Shown here in pieces: positions 1 to 14,752 of a DNA stretch of 64,000 bases. The translations under genes were made by a program, and so were the position numbers. The notes below the pieces were generated by a model. The model searched no databases, had not been told where the DNA came from, and saw only the letters and a list, made by a program, of their open reading frames with translations. The number at the start of each line of letters is the position of its first letter. The first letter of the stretch is position 1. The DNA comes from Peromyscus leucopus (Eukaryota; Chordata; Mammalia; Rodentia; Cricetidae). Location: positions 117,042,829 through 117,106,828 of the forward strand of contig NC_051063.1 in NCBI RefSeq assembly GCF_004664715.2, given 5' to 3'.

Positions 1-600
1 TCCAGACTGAGCCAAGTGTCCCTGGATAAGCCAGTCCCAGGTTTCAAACCGCCAACTCATGCAATGAGCACAAGACCTGGTACCATTGCCTAGTTGCCTC
101 CCAAACAGATCAAGCCAATCAACTGTCTCACCTATTCAGAGGACTTGATCCAGTTGAAGGCCCCTCAGCCTTTGGTTCATAGCTCATGTGTTTCCATTCG
201 TTTGGCTATTTGTCCCTGTGCTTTATCCAACCTTGGTTTCAACAATTTTCGCTCATATAAACCCTCCTCTTTCCACTAATTAGACTCCCGGAGCTCCACC
301 CGGGGCCTAGCCATGGATCTCTGCATCCAGATCCCTCAGTCGTTGGATGGGGTTTCTGGCACGACTATTAGGGTGTTTGGCCATCCCATCACCAGAGTAG
401 GTCAGTTCCGGCTGTCTCTCAACCATTGCCAGCAGTCTATTGTGGGGGTATCTTTGTGGATTTCTGTGGGCCTCTCTAGCACTTTGTTTCTTCCTTTTCT
501 CATGTGGTCTACATTTACCATGGTCTCCTATTCCTTGTTTTCCCTCTCTGTTCTTGATCCAGCTGGGATCTCCCGCTCCCACAGGCTCTCTTTCCAGGCT
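1..600 (-). mobile_element. LINE-1 3' UTR, 5'-inverted copy (3' segment)
   Basis: The minus strand reads as the 3' UTR of a LINE-1 subfamily that recurs on the plus strand at 43228-43499, 47457-47827 and 54640-55345. Shared landmarks include the GCCCCCAACTGGATCAGG-like block and the stretch beginning CTTGGCTCAGTCTGG. The element runs off the left edge before its poly(A) tail. It joins an oppositely oriented ORF2 fragment near 600. Open frames here are non-functional. Confidence 0.8.
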
Positions 601-801
601 TTCCCTATTTGCAGATGACATGATAGTATACTTGAGTGACCCCAAAGATTCCACCAAGGAACTGATAAAGCTTATAAACACCTTCAGCAACATAGCAGGA
701 TACAAGATCAACTCAAAAAAATCAGTAGCCCTCCTATATACAATGGACAAAGAAGCTGAGAAGGAAATCAGAGATACATCAACCTTTACAAAAGCCACAA
801 A
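601..801 (+). pseudogene. LINE-1 ORF2 reverse transcriptase fragment (inverted 5' segment)
   Basis: The plus strand encodes a short piece of LINE-1 ORF2 reverse transcriptase. It includes the catalytic FADDM motif, then the conserved NTFSN and INSKKSVALLY stretches. It is truncated on both sides and fused tail-to-tail with the 3' UTR segment to its left. Read on the minus strand, the order is inverted upstream segment then sense 3' UTR, the arrangement expected from twin priming. It cannot make a working enzyme. Confidence 0.85.
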
Positions 802-1751
802 TTTCAGTGAATTTTTAAACAGTTAACATGGCCCTTCTGAGACCCTAGAGTGACTTCTTAAACTAGCTATGTAATGTTTTTATTTGTGAGTTAATTAGAT
901 TAAAATGATTTCATTTAAAACAAATATCTATAAACACCACTAATAGCATGCCATAGATTATAGTTTTTTTTATTATTTCTGAAAGTATAGTGAACACTTT
1001 TAGATAGCTATCACTGTCGTTGTTATCATTTGGGTTACAACAAGGATAGATCTATTAGTGTGATTTATCTGTCTAATTTGTAAGGATCCATATTGTTTCA
1101 TTTGAGTTTTGTACTCACAGCTAGATTCTGCTAATAAAGAATCCGGTTACAAATTAGCTAAGGTCCATGAGTTTCTGTGATTTGAAATTCATGAAGAAGT
1201 TATGTATCTATCTATTGCTTGCCTTTATTCACCGTAAAGATGCTCATTCTAGTTGAAACTCTAAAAAAGACACCCTAGTAGAGCTTGACATTTGCATTAA
1301 CACTCTCCCTTGGATGACCTCCACTCCTATACAAATCCAACAGACAGAAAGCAAAGATAAGCATGTTAGCACTCTACCTCTCAACTTTTCCTGGTTGCTC
1401 ATTTTACCACTTCCATGCTTATATACACACCTCAGCAATTAATAGAGGTAGTATGCAGCATATTCACAACTGTGTCAAATCACAAACACCCTACACGCTA
1501 TTATATGACTGTATACCTTAATGCAAATGGTAAGTTAGTAAGACTCTAAAACTCATTAAAAGTAATGGTCACTTCCCTAATGAATTCTCTATTCTATTCA
1601 GTAGTAAATTTAATGTGGGCAAAACCAATATGACACACTGTTTTTGGTCTGGCTTTTTTTTCTATATAAGGGCAAGATTTGACATGTCAGTTTCTCAGCA
1701 ATCTAATTTAGAAGGAGCATATTGGCTACTCACTAACCACTGGGCTTCATG
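802..1751. other. Intronic sequence, nothing assigned
   Basis: AT-rich sequence within the Grm5 intron. I see no exon-like frame, tRNA-like fold or repeat I can name. Confidence 0.5.
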
Positions 1752-1757
1752 CTAAGT

Positions 1758-2148
1758 TGCTGTGGGATGTTCTGTATGGCAAATGTGTTGCTCTGATTGG
1801 TCAATAAATAAAACACTGATTGGCCAGTGGCTAGGCAGGAAATATAGGCAGGACTAACAGAGAGGAGAAAAGAAAGAATAGGAAGGCAGAAGGTGTCACT
1901 GCCAGCTGTTGCCAGGACAAGCAGCATGTGAAGATGCCGGCAACCATGAGCCACGTAGCAAGGTATAGATTTATGGAAATGGATTAATTTAAGCTATAAG
2001 AACAGTTAACAAGAGGCCTGCCATGGCCATACAGTTTGTAAGCAATATAAGTCTCTGTGTTTACTTGGTTGGGTCTGAGCGGCTGTGGGACTGGCGGGTG
2101 ACAAAGATTTGTCCTGACTGTGGGCAAGGCAGGAAAACTCTAGCTACA
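1758..2148 (+). mobile_element. Solo LTR of a class II-like endogenous retrovirus
   Basis: The 391-bp element begins TGCTGTGGGATG and ends AGCTACA, with the TG...CA termini of an LTR. It is flanked by ctaagt (1752-1757) and ttaagt (2149-2154), a 6-bp target duplication with one mismatch. A related copy lies in opposite orientation at 62932-63335. No internal retroviral genes are present. The 6-bp duplication favours an ERV2/ERVK type. Confidence 0.75.
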
Positions 2149-2154
2149 TTAAGT

Positions 2155-2632
2155 GATTTACATTTAGGTTTCAAAAGAACTGTAAAGGACGTGTATACTT
2201 ATAGTGAGGAAATCAAAGTATGTAATTTGATCAAAGCATCTCTATTACCATGAATGATAACCAGAATTTGCATTCAAACTTTGTATGCTTTTGCTTCCAC
2301 TTGAAGGAAAATAACTCAAAGGGATAAAGAAACTTGTTTTGCAGACAAGTCCTCACAACATATTGTATGAACTTAAGCTCACAAATCCATTGTGCTTTAT
2401 ACACTCTGTAAAACTGCTTTTTCCTCTTAAAATGATGTTTCATATCTTTCCCAATCTTACTTGTACTGGTAGCTTTGGCCTGGGCTATGTATTAAAAAGC
2501 CTCTGAGGCAAAAAGTTTCCTTAGTTCAACAATTCTGGTCAAATTGAATGTGCCAAATGAGATTTCACTACTCATATCACTGATGATGTATTCCAAAGAA
2601 TTTCCTTTCATGCGTAAAGCTGTAACAATTTT
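2155..2632. other. Intronic sequence, nothing assigned
   Basis: AT-rich intron between an LTR and a LINE-1. No gene or named repeat is recognised. Confidence 0.5.
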
Positions 2633-2643
2633 TCTTCCTGCTC

Positions 2644-3211
2644 CTTTGTTTTGTTTATGTTTTAATTTATTTATTTTTATTCATTTTACATACCAACCAT
2701 GGTTACCCCTCCCTCTCCTATTCCTGCTCCCTGCTCCTCTCCCTACTCACCCCATTCACTCCGCAGAAAGGGTAAGGCCTGCCATGGGGAGTCAACAAGG
2801 CCTGGCACGTTCAGTCGAGGCAAGACCAAGCCCACCCCCCTGCATCAAGGCTGAATAAAGTATCCCATCATATGGAATGGACTTAAAAAGGCCAGCTCAT
2901 GCACCAGGGATAGATCCTGGTCCCACTGCCAGGGATCCCACAAACAGACCAGGCTACAAAACTGTCACCCACATGCAGTGGTCCTTATTCGATCTAGTGT
3001 CTGTGAGCTCCCACAAGTTCTGTTCATCAGTCTCCATTGGTTTCCCTGTCAGGATCTTGACCTCCCTTGCTCCTATAATCCCTCTTCCTTCTCTTCACCT
3101 AGGCTTGACCTGGTGCTTGGATGTAGGTTTCTGGCATCCCCTGTAATCAGATTGGTGACTACCCTAACTGTCATCATAGAACCTTCATCCAGTGACTGAT
3201 GGAAGCAGAGG
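2644..3211 (-). mobile_element. LINE-1 3' end with 5' inversion, intact TSD
   Basis: From about 2650 to 3135 the minus strand is LINE-1 3' UTR, with the T-rich tail complement at its left end. From about 3136 to 3211 the adjoining upstream part of the 3' UTR is in plus orientation. An 11-bp direct repeat, tcttcctgctc, flanks the whole insertion at 2633-2643 and 3212-3222. This is a 5'-truncated, twin-primed insertion with no coding capacity. Confidence 0.8.
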
Positions 3212-3222
3212 TCTTCCTGCTC

Positions 3223-3869
3223 TTAAAAAAAAAAAAATGTGCTGTATTGTTTTCTTTTATAATTGGCATCTGAATGACAGAATGAAGAGTCTACAGTGAA
3301 GACAAGAAGAAAAATTAAGCAGTCTGTCCACAGTATCATTCAAATATAAAGATCCCTTGTTAGGTAAACTTTCACTACACACACCCTTAATTTTTCTTTG
3401 CCTAGGAACATGGAAACAATGTTTTCCAAATTGGATAAACAGACACATGAAACATTTATACTTGCAAAAATCAGAAACATCCTCATCAAGGAAAGCAATA
3501 CTGCTTTGTGTTTCCTAGGGAAGCAAAAATAATAGGAAGACTTCAGTCCATTCTTCCTCAAAGCTGCCATGCCTACACCAATAAAAAGACATATTTAGAC
3601 TTGCGTCAACAGTTGGCCCTGGGTCTCACCATTAACTAGTCAGTTACAGAGAAGTTGTTCTTTCACATCTATTCCTTAACCTGTACAATATTGCTTTATA
3701 TCAGCTGAATTGTAAGACAGGTAAATGGTTTAACAGAGTTTTCAAATGTATATTGCATAACAATATTTTAGTCCATAATAGAATGTAAATGAAGTGGTAT
3801 CTAACTTCTAATATTGAAATTAATATAACAAACCACCAGTTCAATTCCATTTTTCCCCAAACTAAAGAT
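3223..3869. other. Intronic sequence, nothing assigned
   Basis: A short A-run at about 3225-3237, then AT-rich intron without recognisable genes or repeats. Confidence 0.5.
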
Positions 3870-3878
3870 TGTTTGTTT

Positions 3879-4810
3879 GTTTTTCAGCAAAAAGTTATTA
3901 CTTTTAATTATTTTTATTGTTTTCATTAAGAAATTTTTTATTAATCCCACATACCAACCAGAGATGACCACCTCATTCCTCCTCCGCTCCCCCTCCAGTC
4001 TTCACCCCAAGCCTGCCCGCCCATCCCCTCCTCCAAAAATGTATGGCCTCCCATGGGGAGTCAGCAAAGTCAAGTACATTCAGCTGAGGCAGGTCTAAGC
4101 CCACCCCATGCATCACAGCTGTGCAAGGTGTCCCACCATAGGCAATGGGTTCCAAAAAGCAAGTTCATGCACAAGGGGTGGATTCTATTCTCACTCTCAG
4201 GGGCCCTTCAAACAGACCAAGCTGCACAATTGTCTTACCCATGCAGAGGGCCCAGTCCAGTCCCATGCAGGCTCCACAGCTGTCAGTCCAAAGTTCATGA
4301 GTTCCCAGTAGCTTGGAGTTTAACTGTAAGTTTCCCCATAATGGTCTTGATGCCCCTTGCTCATAGAATCACTTTTCCCTCTCTTTGACTGGATTTCCGA
4401 AGGATAATTAGACTACAACATATAACTTTAGAGAAGCTAGGTAACAAGGAGGACCCTAAGAGGGATACATGGATTGCCTGAGAAGGGGAAATAGACCAAA
4501 TATCCTGAGTAAACTGGGGGTGGGGGGCAACAGAGGGCAGGGAATGGGAGCATGAGGGAATGGAATAGTCCAGCTGTAATAGGGGTGGAGTGGGAGAGCG
4601 ATGAGGGAGATATTTTGATAGAGGGAGAGATCATGGGGATAGGGAGAAACCTAGTGCAAGGGAAGTTCCCAGGAATCTATATGGATGACCCCAGCTTAGG
4701 CTACTAGCATTGGTGCAGGGGGTGCCTGAGCTGGCCTCCCCCAGTGATCAGATTGATGAATGCCCTAACTGTCATCACAGAGCCTTCATCTAGTAACTGA
4801 TGGAAACAGA
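3879..4810 (-). mobile_element. LINE-1 3' UTR with 5' inversion
   Basis: About 3950-4395 reads as LINE-1 3' UTR on the minus strand, and 4400-4810 is the adjacent upstream 3' UTR segment on the plus strand (AGAAGCTAGGTAACAAGG, then ATCAGATTGATGAATGCCC). The orientation switch is near 4396. The low-complexity direct repeat tgtttgttt at 3870-3878 and 4811-4819 may be the target-site duplication. Confidence 0.72.
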
Positions 4811-4819
4811 TGTTTGTTT

Positions 4820-5050
4820 AGTTTTTAAGACATGGTCTTGGTATGTAGTACACATAAGCCTTGAATTTGCAACCCTGCCTCAGCCTCCCAAATACAAGGA
4901 TTGCAAGTATATGCAAGCATGGTCAGCTTAAAGTTGATGCTTTTTATTTGTTCTTTAGGAATAGCATCACACTCCATAGCCTAGGCTGGTCTTAAGCCTG
5001 GATCAGGTTTCTAAGTACTAGAGGTGCTGGGGTAATTCTGATCTATTAAG
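4820..5050 (-). mobile_element. Degenerate B1/B4-type SINE, antisense
   Basis: Phrases such as aagacatggtcttggtatgt and gcctcagcctcccaaatac resemble the complement of B1/RSINE1/B4 SINEs. A second B1-like piece (cctaggctggtcttaagcc) follows at about 4980-5030. Divergence is high, so family and ends are approximate. Confidence 0.5.
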
Positions 5051-5477
5051 CTCTTTTTCTCTTTCCATCTTTCCAGGTACTGTCCAGTATCTTACATGCA
5101 AGAAACTAGAAAGGACTGAGAATAATTCCTAAGAAAAGTGAACAGCTCAGCACCATAGAATGGTTTTGTTGATGAGAAAACATGTGTTTATAATTGTGAA
5201 CCCACTGTTTTAATGCATTACTCCTTGTACTGAACCAGGTAAGTACAAGAATGTGCCAAATACTTTAATATACCACATGCCTAAAGGTAGTCTTAGTAGA
5301 TTTTCTCTTCCCTCCACTTAATTGCTTTTCTGAAAATGCAGACACAGTTTCAAGCCTTGTAACCATTCTGATCACTTCTTCAAACAGGTCACTTTTTTAA
5401 GTGATGCTCGACAGTTGATTCACTTCATCTACTGACAACAGGTGTTGGATCAGAACAAGTCACCAAAAATAAGTTTT
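5051..5477. other. Intronic sequence, nothing assigned
   Basis: AT-rich intron with no recognised element. Confidence 0.45.
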
Positions 5478-5493
5478 AGAAAGTACCCATAAG

Positions 5494-6057
5494 GAAGTTA
5501 ATGACTGATGGAAGCAGATGCAGAGATCCACAACCAATCACTGGACAGAGCTCCAGGAGTCCAGTCAAAGAGAGAGAAGAGGGATTCTATGAGTAAGTGC
5601 ATCAGGATCATGATGGGGAAACATGCAGGGATGACCAAACCAAGTTAGAGGGAACTCATAAAAGTTGGATCAATTGTTGTGGAGCCTACATGGGACTGGA
5701 CTAGGCCCTCTGTATGACAAGGCAGATGTCTAGCTTGATCTGCTTGGGAGGCCCCCTGATGGTAGGATCAGAATCCAACTCTGGTGCATGAGCAAGCTTT
5801 GTGGAGCCCACTATGATGGGACACCTCCTGCAGCCTTGGGGCCGGGGGAAGGGCTTGAGTGGATGGCCTCTACTGAATGTTCCCCCCCATGGGAGGCCTT
5901 GCATTCTTGTGGGTAGGAGTGGGGGGGTAGGTTGGGAGGAAGAAGCTGGGGGCAGGAGGAGGGAAGAGGGGGATCTTTGATTGGTGTGTAAAACAAATGA
6001 AAAAAATTTTTACTAACAAAAATTTTTACAACTAACTAGTAAAAAAATTTTTAAAAC
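5494..6057 (+). mobile_element. 5'-truncated LINE-1 3' UTR with 16-bp TSD
   Basis: Plus-strand LINE-1 3' UTR starts near 5503 (ACTGATGGAAGCAGATGCAG) and runs to a G-rich tract and an A/T-rich tail near 6000-6057. A perfect 16-bp direct repeat, agaaagtacccataag, lies at 5478-5493 and 6058-6073. Unlike several neighbouring copies, it shows no inversion. Confidence 0.85.
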
Positions 6058-6073
6058 AGAAAGTACCCATAAG

Positions 6074-6304
6074 AAAAGCTTTCCCAGTCCTTTTCTTATG
6101 ACTAGTGAAAGCAGCATTTGAAATAAATTTCTGAGCTCCAGTTGTCATACAGTTTAACTTTCTTTTACCACAGACTGAATTTTTCTACTTTGTATTTTTA
6201 ACTCTAAAATAATAGTTTTCTTCATCTTTCCTATGAGATAGTGAGAAAGTATTATCACTGATCCAATCCAATGTACTGATTGTCCTAAATACTTTTTAAA
6301 AAAT
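6074..6304. other. Intronic sequence, nothing assigned
   Basis: Short AT-rich stretch without assigned features. Confidence 0.4.
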
Positions 6305-6482
6305 AGTTCAATTACAAAAAATATTTAAGAAAAAAGGAGAATAAGTGAGAAAAGGAATGAGAAGAGGAGAGAAGAAAAGGAGGAAAGGAAAAAAGTTGGG
6401 TAGAGGAAAAGTTTGAGAAGGGGAAGAAGAGAAGGAATAATTTGATGAAAAGGAAGAAGAGGGTACAAGAGAGACAGAGGTA
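6305..6482 (+). repeat. Homopurine-rich (GA-rich) tract
   Basis: About 175 bp of almost uninterrupted A and G on the plus strand (repeated gaaaagga, gaagaagag and similar words). Open frames across it on the minus strand are compositional artefacts. Such tracts can adopt triplex structures, but no function is shown. Confidence 0.7.
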
Positions 6483-7589
6483 GGAGGCATGAAGGTCCAC
6501 CAACTAATCCCTTTAATCCCAGGGATCTCAATTTTTGTTTTTCTTAGGTTTGTTCTTTATTTACTTGGCATATTATTCACTGTGAGGAACTAATTTTTGT
6601 ATTATATTTTGTGTGCTTTCAGTAATTAACTAGAACATAACACTTTATATCATGATCACCTCATCTCTAGATTCCTTATTCTAAAGTAACTCATGGTGAA
6701 ATATTAATAACATAGAAGTTATTAAGGTATTATGACTGAGGATATGGCTCACTAGACTGCTTTTAGTAATAATAAATACTAAACTTTTGGAATATTTAAA
6801 TTTGAAATAATGTTGTTTCTATGAGATCTAAAATAAGACTTGTCTAGGGAAAATACATACATACAATTCTCAAACATCAACTCTGTTCATGCTAATTTCC
6901 CAATAAACATGAAGGTGATCATCAAATTCAAGAAGTATGTGAATGTTTAATGCTGTAGCAGTGTCCACATTTGCATGTAACTTGAGAAGTTATTTGTGAG
7001 TGTTGGCAGAATAGTGCAATGGTATCCTTTTTGCCCTAGTCATGTGGGCCTGAAGAACTGGGGGATGGCCCTCTGAAATGTTCAGTGGTACCTAGCAGTG
7101 ATGCCTGGGGAAAAGCTGGGAAGTCATCCCTGGTAGAAATCCTTTCTGGATAAGTCAGAATTTAAGCCAACAATTAAGTAGTCTGAAAGAACATATATAT
7201 AGAGAGAAGATACTACCTAGGCAACAGGAATGAATTATTATTATTATGCCCCCACCCCAAAATAAACAATAGTAATTCCATCAGTATCTACTGCCGAATA
7301 AAAATGATAAAATAAATGTTCATGGAACACTTTTTTTCTATTCTAACGGCCTTTTAAACTAATGTCAATTTGCAATTTTCAACCATTAGTATCATCATTT
7401 TTAAGTTTGTCTGAATTTTCAACACATTTTAATCCCTAGATAATAAAATGGAAATGCTTTAAAATGCACTCAGCAGGCTGCATGATGACATTTCTAATTT
7501 TTCCAGACTAAATTGTTGTCCTGATGTGGTGACAATCAGTGGAAAAATTAGGCAGGAAAAGTGTATTCACACTTATACCTCCACTCCCG
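6483..7589. other. Intronic sequence, nothing assigned
   Basis: AT-rich intron. A short (tta) run lies near 7235 (gaattattattattatgcc). No gene or clear repeat is recognised. Confidence 0.5.
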
Positions 7590-7990
7590 TGCTACTTTTT
7601 AATAACAGGGTGATATTCATTATAGCTAAGGTATGGAATCTGCCTTGGTGCCCATTAGTGAACTGATGACTAAAGAGTACTTTTGAGCTATAAAGGAGAG
7701 ACTCTCATCATTGTAGCAAAATGAACGAATCTAGGAATCTAGAGGTCATTATGTCAAGTGAAACAAGATAGACAAGTAAAGACAATACCATTCTTTCCCT
7801 CCTACACATACACGTAAGTTATAAACAACTCACCTGAAAATGAGTAGGAGTTACTAGATGTTTGGAAGGGTATACAGAGGTAAAATAAAAGGAATGGTTG
7901 GGACTTCTCAGTATATACCTCATGAATATATGAATGTCACATTGAAATCCATTAACATGTATGTACAATTAACCTTGTACTAAACATTTT
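7590..7990 (+). mobile_element. Old LINE-1 3' portion
   Basis: Diverged plus-strand similarity to the rodent LINE-1 3' region: the account of flank features (gtgcccattagtgaactgatg, gtcaagtgaaacaag, then ggaatggttggga) runs in the order expected for an old Lx-like copy. It has no open frame. Confidence 0.5.
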
Positions 7991-9204
7991 GAGTTTTGAA
8001 CTAAACATAGTGACTATGAATTAGACAGTGAAGACCTTTAACTCAAATCTCCACTATTGTTATTTGTTTATATAATTATCAGAAAGCCCTATCATAAGTA
8101 CAGGTGCTGCATGACAGTGTGTCAACTAACTTGACAACATTTTAATGATTCTGTGCTACCAGGAAAACTTATTGATACTTTTTTCCCCCCAGAGCATCAC
8201 TGACATTTTTTAGCATGAATTAGCATCTTTATATCATTAGATAGGAATAAGAACCCATGAAAACAAAAAAGGAATGAGGTGTAAACAGCATTTCACAATT
8301 AATCAAGGAAGGTACTTTGGCACCTTGCTTTTTTATAAGAAAGCAAAACTGTGAAAATTACAAGTGCCAGCTATTTATCCACATGCCATATATTCATATA
8401 TAAGGAGGTTGGTACTACTATAAGGGAAATCCATCTATTCAGCAAACCACTGAGTACCTATTTTATACTATGCACTCTAATGGGTACTGGGGGGGGGCAA
8501 TTTAGAACCCTAGCTAATGTCAGGAAAATCATTAAAGTGTAAAATCATTGTAAACAACATGTAGAGTATGATATATGTGTTTTTATACAGAAACCTCAAC
8601 TCAAAATTAATTTCCTTACTGAAATTTAGCTATATCATCATAAAGAATGCAATAATGGACTATTTACAAGTATACTGAATTTTTACATGCAATACGGTTA
8701 CATTTCAGGGAAATTAACATTTATCCAACACACAAGAATAGAAGTGAAGTAACCTGAAACATTTATTCTATGTTGCCATATTTTCATGTCAACTATATTA
8801 ATTCATTTTATTATGTGTATTTTCTCTAGAGTGATGGTGAGATAGCTCAGCAAGTGATAATTTTATTTTCTTTGGATACTGAAGCTTGAATGTGTCTGCA
8901 GTGATCTAATTGTGTCCAGTGATATGAATCTAAAGTTAATTAGATATATATGCTTTATTAAATTCCATCCTGAAAATTTTTGTTATTACTCACAACTTGG
9001 CTTGTGGTCTATGGGATAATGTTGAGAACTTCAATCGAACTCTTTCATGTGATGGCAAATAGCTGTGTGTCAGGAGGCACTTGAACTGATCTCAAATGGC
9101 TGGTGTCAAAAATTTATGGTGACTTTCTTTGAAAAGCCTGAGAACATAAATTCTTTATACAGTGGTCGTGATTTCAAAGAAAACTAAGAAGGAAGTCTGT
9201 ACAT
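7991..9204. other. Intronic sequence, possible short L2 relic
   Basis: AT-rich intron. A short piece at about 8430-8500 (actgagtacctattttatac, then gggtactgggg) resembles an ancient L2 3' end. Otherwise nothing is recognised. Confidence 0.4.
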
Positions 9205-9400
9205 TCCCGGGTTGTTTAATCCTATATGATATCAGCTACTGTGATGGTTGAGGCAGGAGGATTCAAAGTCTAAGCTCAGCCTTTGCAGTTTAGTGAGATC
9301 CTATTTTAAAATAAAAGGTAAATGAGACTTGCAATACATCTCAGTGATGGAGTGTTTGCCCAGCATGAATCCCAGACACTTGGAAGAAGTTGAGGAGAGT
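9205..9400 (+). mobile_element. B4-type SINE (B1-like plus ID-like halves)
   Basis: The left half contains gaggcaggaggattcaaag and gtgagatcctattttaaa, which are B1-like. The right half contains tctcagtgatggagtgtttg and gcccagcatgaat, which are ID-like. That order matches the composite B4 SINE. It is quite diverged. Confidence 0.6.
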
Positions 9401-9496
9401 AGTCCCCACTTTAAGCTTTCTTAAAGAAAGAAGCTATGAGGCCACTGTTGTATGAGAGCAAATCCTACTTATAATATGAATTATAAGAATTCAGGG

Positions 9497-9984
9497 GATG
9501 CCCCTTACTCATAGAATCCCTCTTCTTTCTCTTCCACTGGACTCATGGAGCTTCAAGATCATGATGGGGGAAACCTACAGAGACAACCAAATCAAACTAG
9601 TAGGCACTCATGAAATTTAGACCAACACCTGTGGAGCCTCCATGGGACTGGACTAGGCCCTCTGCATAATCAAGACAGTGTGTAGCTTGATCTGCTTAAT
9701 GGGTCCCCAGGCAATAGAATCAGGATCCATCCCTGGTGCATGAGCTGGCTTTTTGGAGTCCATTACCTATGGTGGGATACCCAGCGCAGCCTTGAGACAA
9801 GGGTCAGGGCTTGGGCCTGCCTCTACTGAATGTACCAGGTTCTGCTGACTCCCCATGGGAGGCCTTACCTTATTGTAGAAGGAAATAGGGGGTGGGTTTG
9901 CAGGGGGGCTGCAGGGGCAGGAGGAGAAAAGAGGGGGATCTGTGATTTGTATGTAAAATGAATAAAAACATTTCTTAATAAAAG
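9497..9984 (+). mobile_element. LINE-1 3' end with short 5' inversion, intact TSD
   Basis: 9497-9553 is LINE-1 3' UTR in antisense orientation. From about 9554 the sense strand continues directly from the point where the inverted piece would have ended, running to an AT-rich tail. The insertion is bounded by the perfect 11-bp repeat agaattcaggg at 9486-9496 and 9985-9995. This is a compact, clear twin-priming product. Confidence 0.88.
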
Positions 9985-9995
9985 AGAATTCAGGG

Positions 9996-10784
9996 AAGTC
10001 ATTAGTTGGGGTTACCAATGAAATCACTCTTTCTGAGCCCTAAAAAGGTGAACACCATCTACCCTGTGTCATATGCACACATGTCCCAAGTTTTGGAAAA
10101 GTACTGAGGTGAAAGACCTCTTAAATTTTCTCAGAACTAATAGGGTACTGTCTGGACTGACTCATTTAAGAGGAAAGACATTTCTCTTCTGACTCACCAC
10201 ATCTTCTTTTCCTCTGTAGTGCTGGTGGACTAGTTTGCCTTGCCCTTCAAGAACACAGCCTTTATGTTCTGTTCACCTGTTTTATATTATGAATCACAAA
10301 GCCTAGAAATTCTAGGTGTAGTTTTTATGTATCACACATCACTGTTAATACTAATTCCTGTGGTATACAGAGAGAATAAATCACAGGAAATACAAGTGCA
10401 ATTACTTAATATTAAAGCTGAATCCCAGGTCTCCTGTGCTTCCTCTGAAAGCACAGATAACATGTATTTTCTAGAAGGAACATCTTGTGATAGTTTCCCA
10501 AGGATTAGTTGATATAGTGCTGTCAGGTTTAAGCAAAAAGTAACTGGGTAATTTGAAGACAAAGTGCTTTAGAAAAATAGTTTATCTTTCCATAATTGTT
10601 ATATCACATAAAAGCATCTAGAAATTTTTATACTTTTGAAGAAAGGGAACAGTCAACTAAGCAAAAGAGGACAGCTATAAGAACATCAGAATAAATGGAG
10701 ACATTTTGAGACCGATTGATCAGGAACCACACAGAATTATCCCAACCTAGTGAGAAATGGAGATAGAGGTGCATAGAGAGAAGA
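9996..10784. other. Intronic sequence, nothing assigned
   Basis: No recognisable repeat or gene. Open frames on both strands around 10240-10560 overlap each other and show no family similarity. Confidence 0.5.
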
Positions 10785-10792
10785 TTATCGAT

Positions 10793-10986
10793 CATGAGTT
10801 CTCAACCTGTGGGTCTGGGGGCTTATCTAAGACCATTGGAGAACACAGTTATTTACATTATGATTCCTAACAGTAGCAAAATGACAGTTATGGAGTAGCA
10901 ATGGAAATAATGTTATGTTTTAAGTTCACCACAATATGAGGAATTGTATTAAAGGGTCACAACACTAGGAAGGTTGAGAACCACTG
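10793..10986 (+). mobile_element. Non-autonomous hAT-Charlie transposon (URR1-like)
   Basis: A 194-bp element with terminal inverted repeats (gttctcaacct at the left, aggttgagaac at the right). The interior (aagaccattggagaacacag, cattatgattcctaacagtagc) matches my memory of the rodent URR1 family. Flanking octamers ttatcgat (10785-10792) and ttatagat (10987-10994) agree at 7 of 8 positions, the 8-bp duplication expected for hAT elements. It encodes no transposase. Confidence 0.85.
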
Positions 10987-10994
10987 TTATAGAT

Positions 10995-11050
10995 AAATGG
11001 ATGATAGATGGTTAGATAGGTAGATAGGTAAGTAGATAGATAGATAGAAG
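10995..11050 (+). repeat. Imperfect GATA/TAGG microsatellite
   Basis: Tetranucleotide repeats of gata and tagg type lie immediately after the hAT element. Confidence 0.85.
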
Positions 11051-14641
<3,591 letters not shown>

Positions 14642-14653
14642 TTAGTCAGCAAT

Positions 14654-14731
14654 TTAGATATGTACTCTAAGAAATAACAAGGTCCCCAGATAGTGTCTAG
14701 TTAAATGCATCCATATGATCATGATCTTCAT
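14654..14731 (-). promoter_or_regulatory. uORF1 in the Grm5 leader, 25 codons
   Basis: An ATG three bases inside the predicted exon opens a 25-residue frame beginning MKIMIIWMHL and ending at TAA (14654-14656). It has G at -3 after splicing. It ends 117 nt before the receptor ATG. It may reduce ribosome flow to the receptor start; this is inference. Confidence 0.5.
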
Positions 14732-14734
14732 TAC

Positions 14735-14752
14735 CTGAAAAAAAAATAATGA
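14735..14752 (-). promoter_or_regulatory. Grm5: Predicted 3' splice site before the Grm5 first coding exon
   Basis: The minus strand reads a run of nine T then CAG|GTAATG, a strong polypyrimidine-AG acceptor 198 nt upstream of the ATG. It implies at least one upstream non-coding exon. Confidence 0.7.

Noticed and set aside
307..798. 163-codon minus-strand frame
   Set aside because: It runs through the inversion junction of a LINE-1, mixing antisense ORF2 with 3' UTR; a chance frame.
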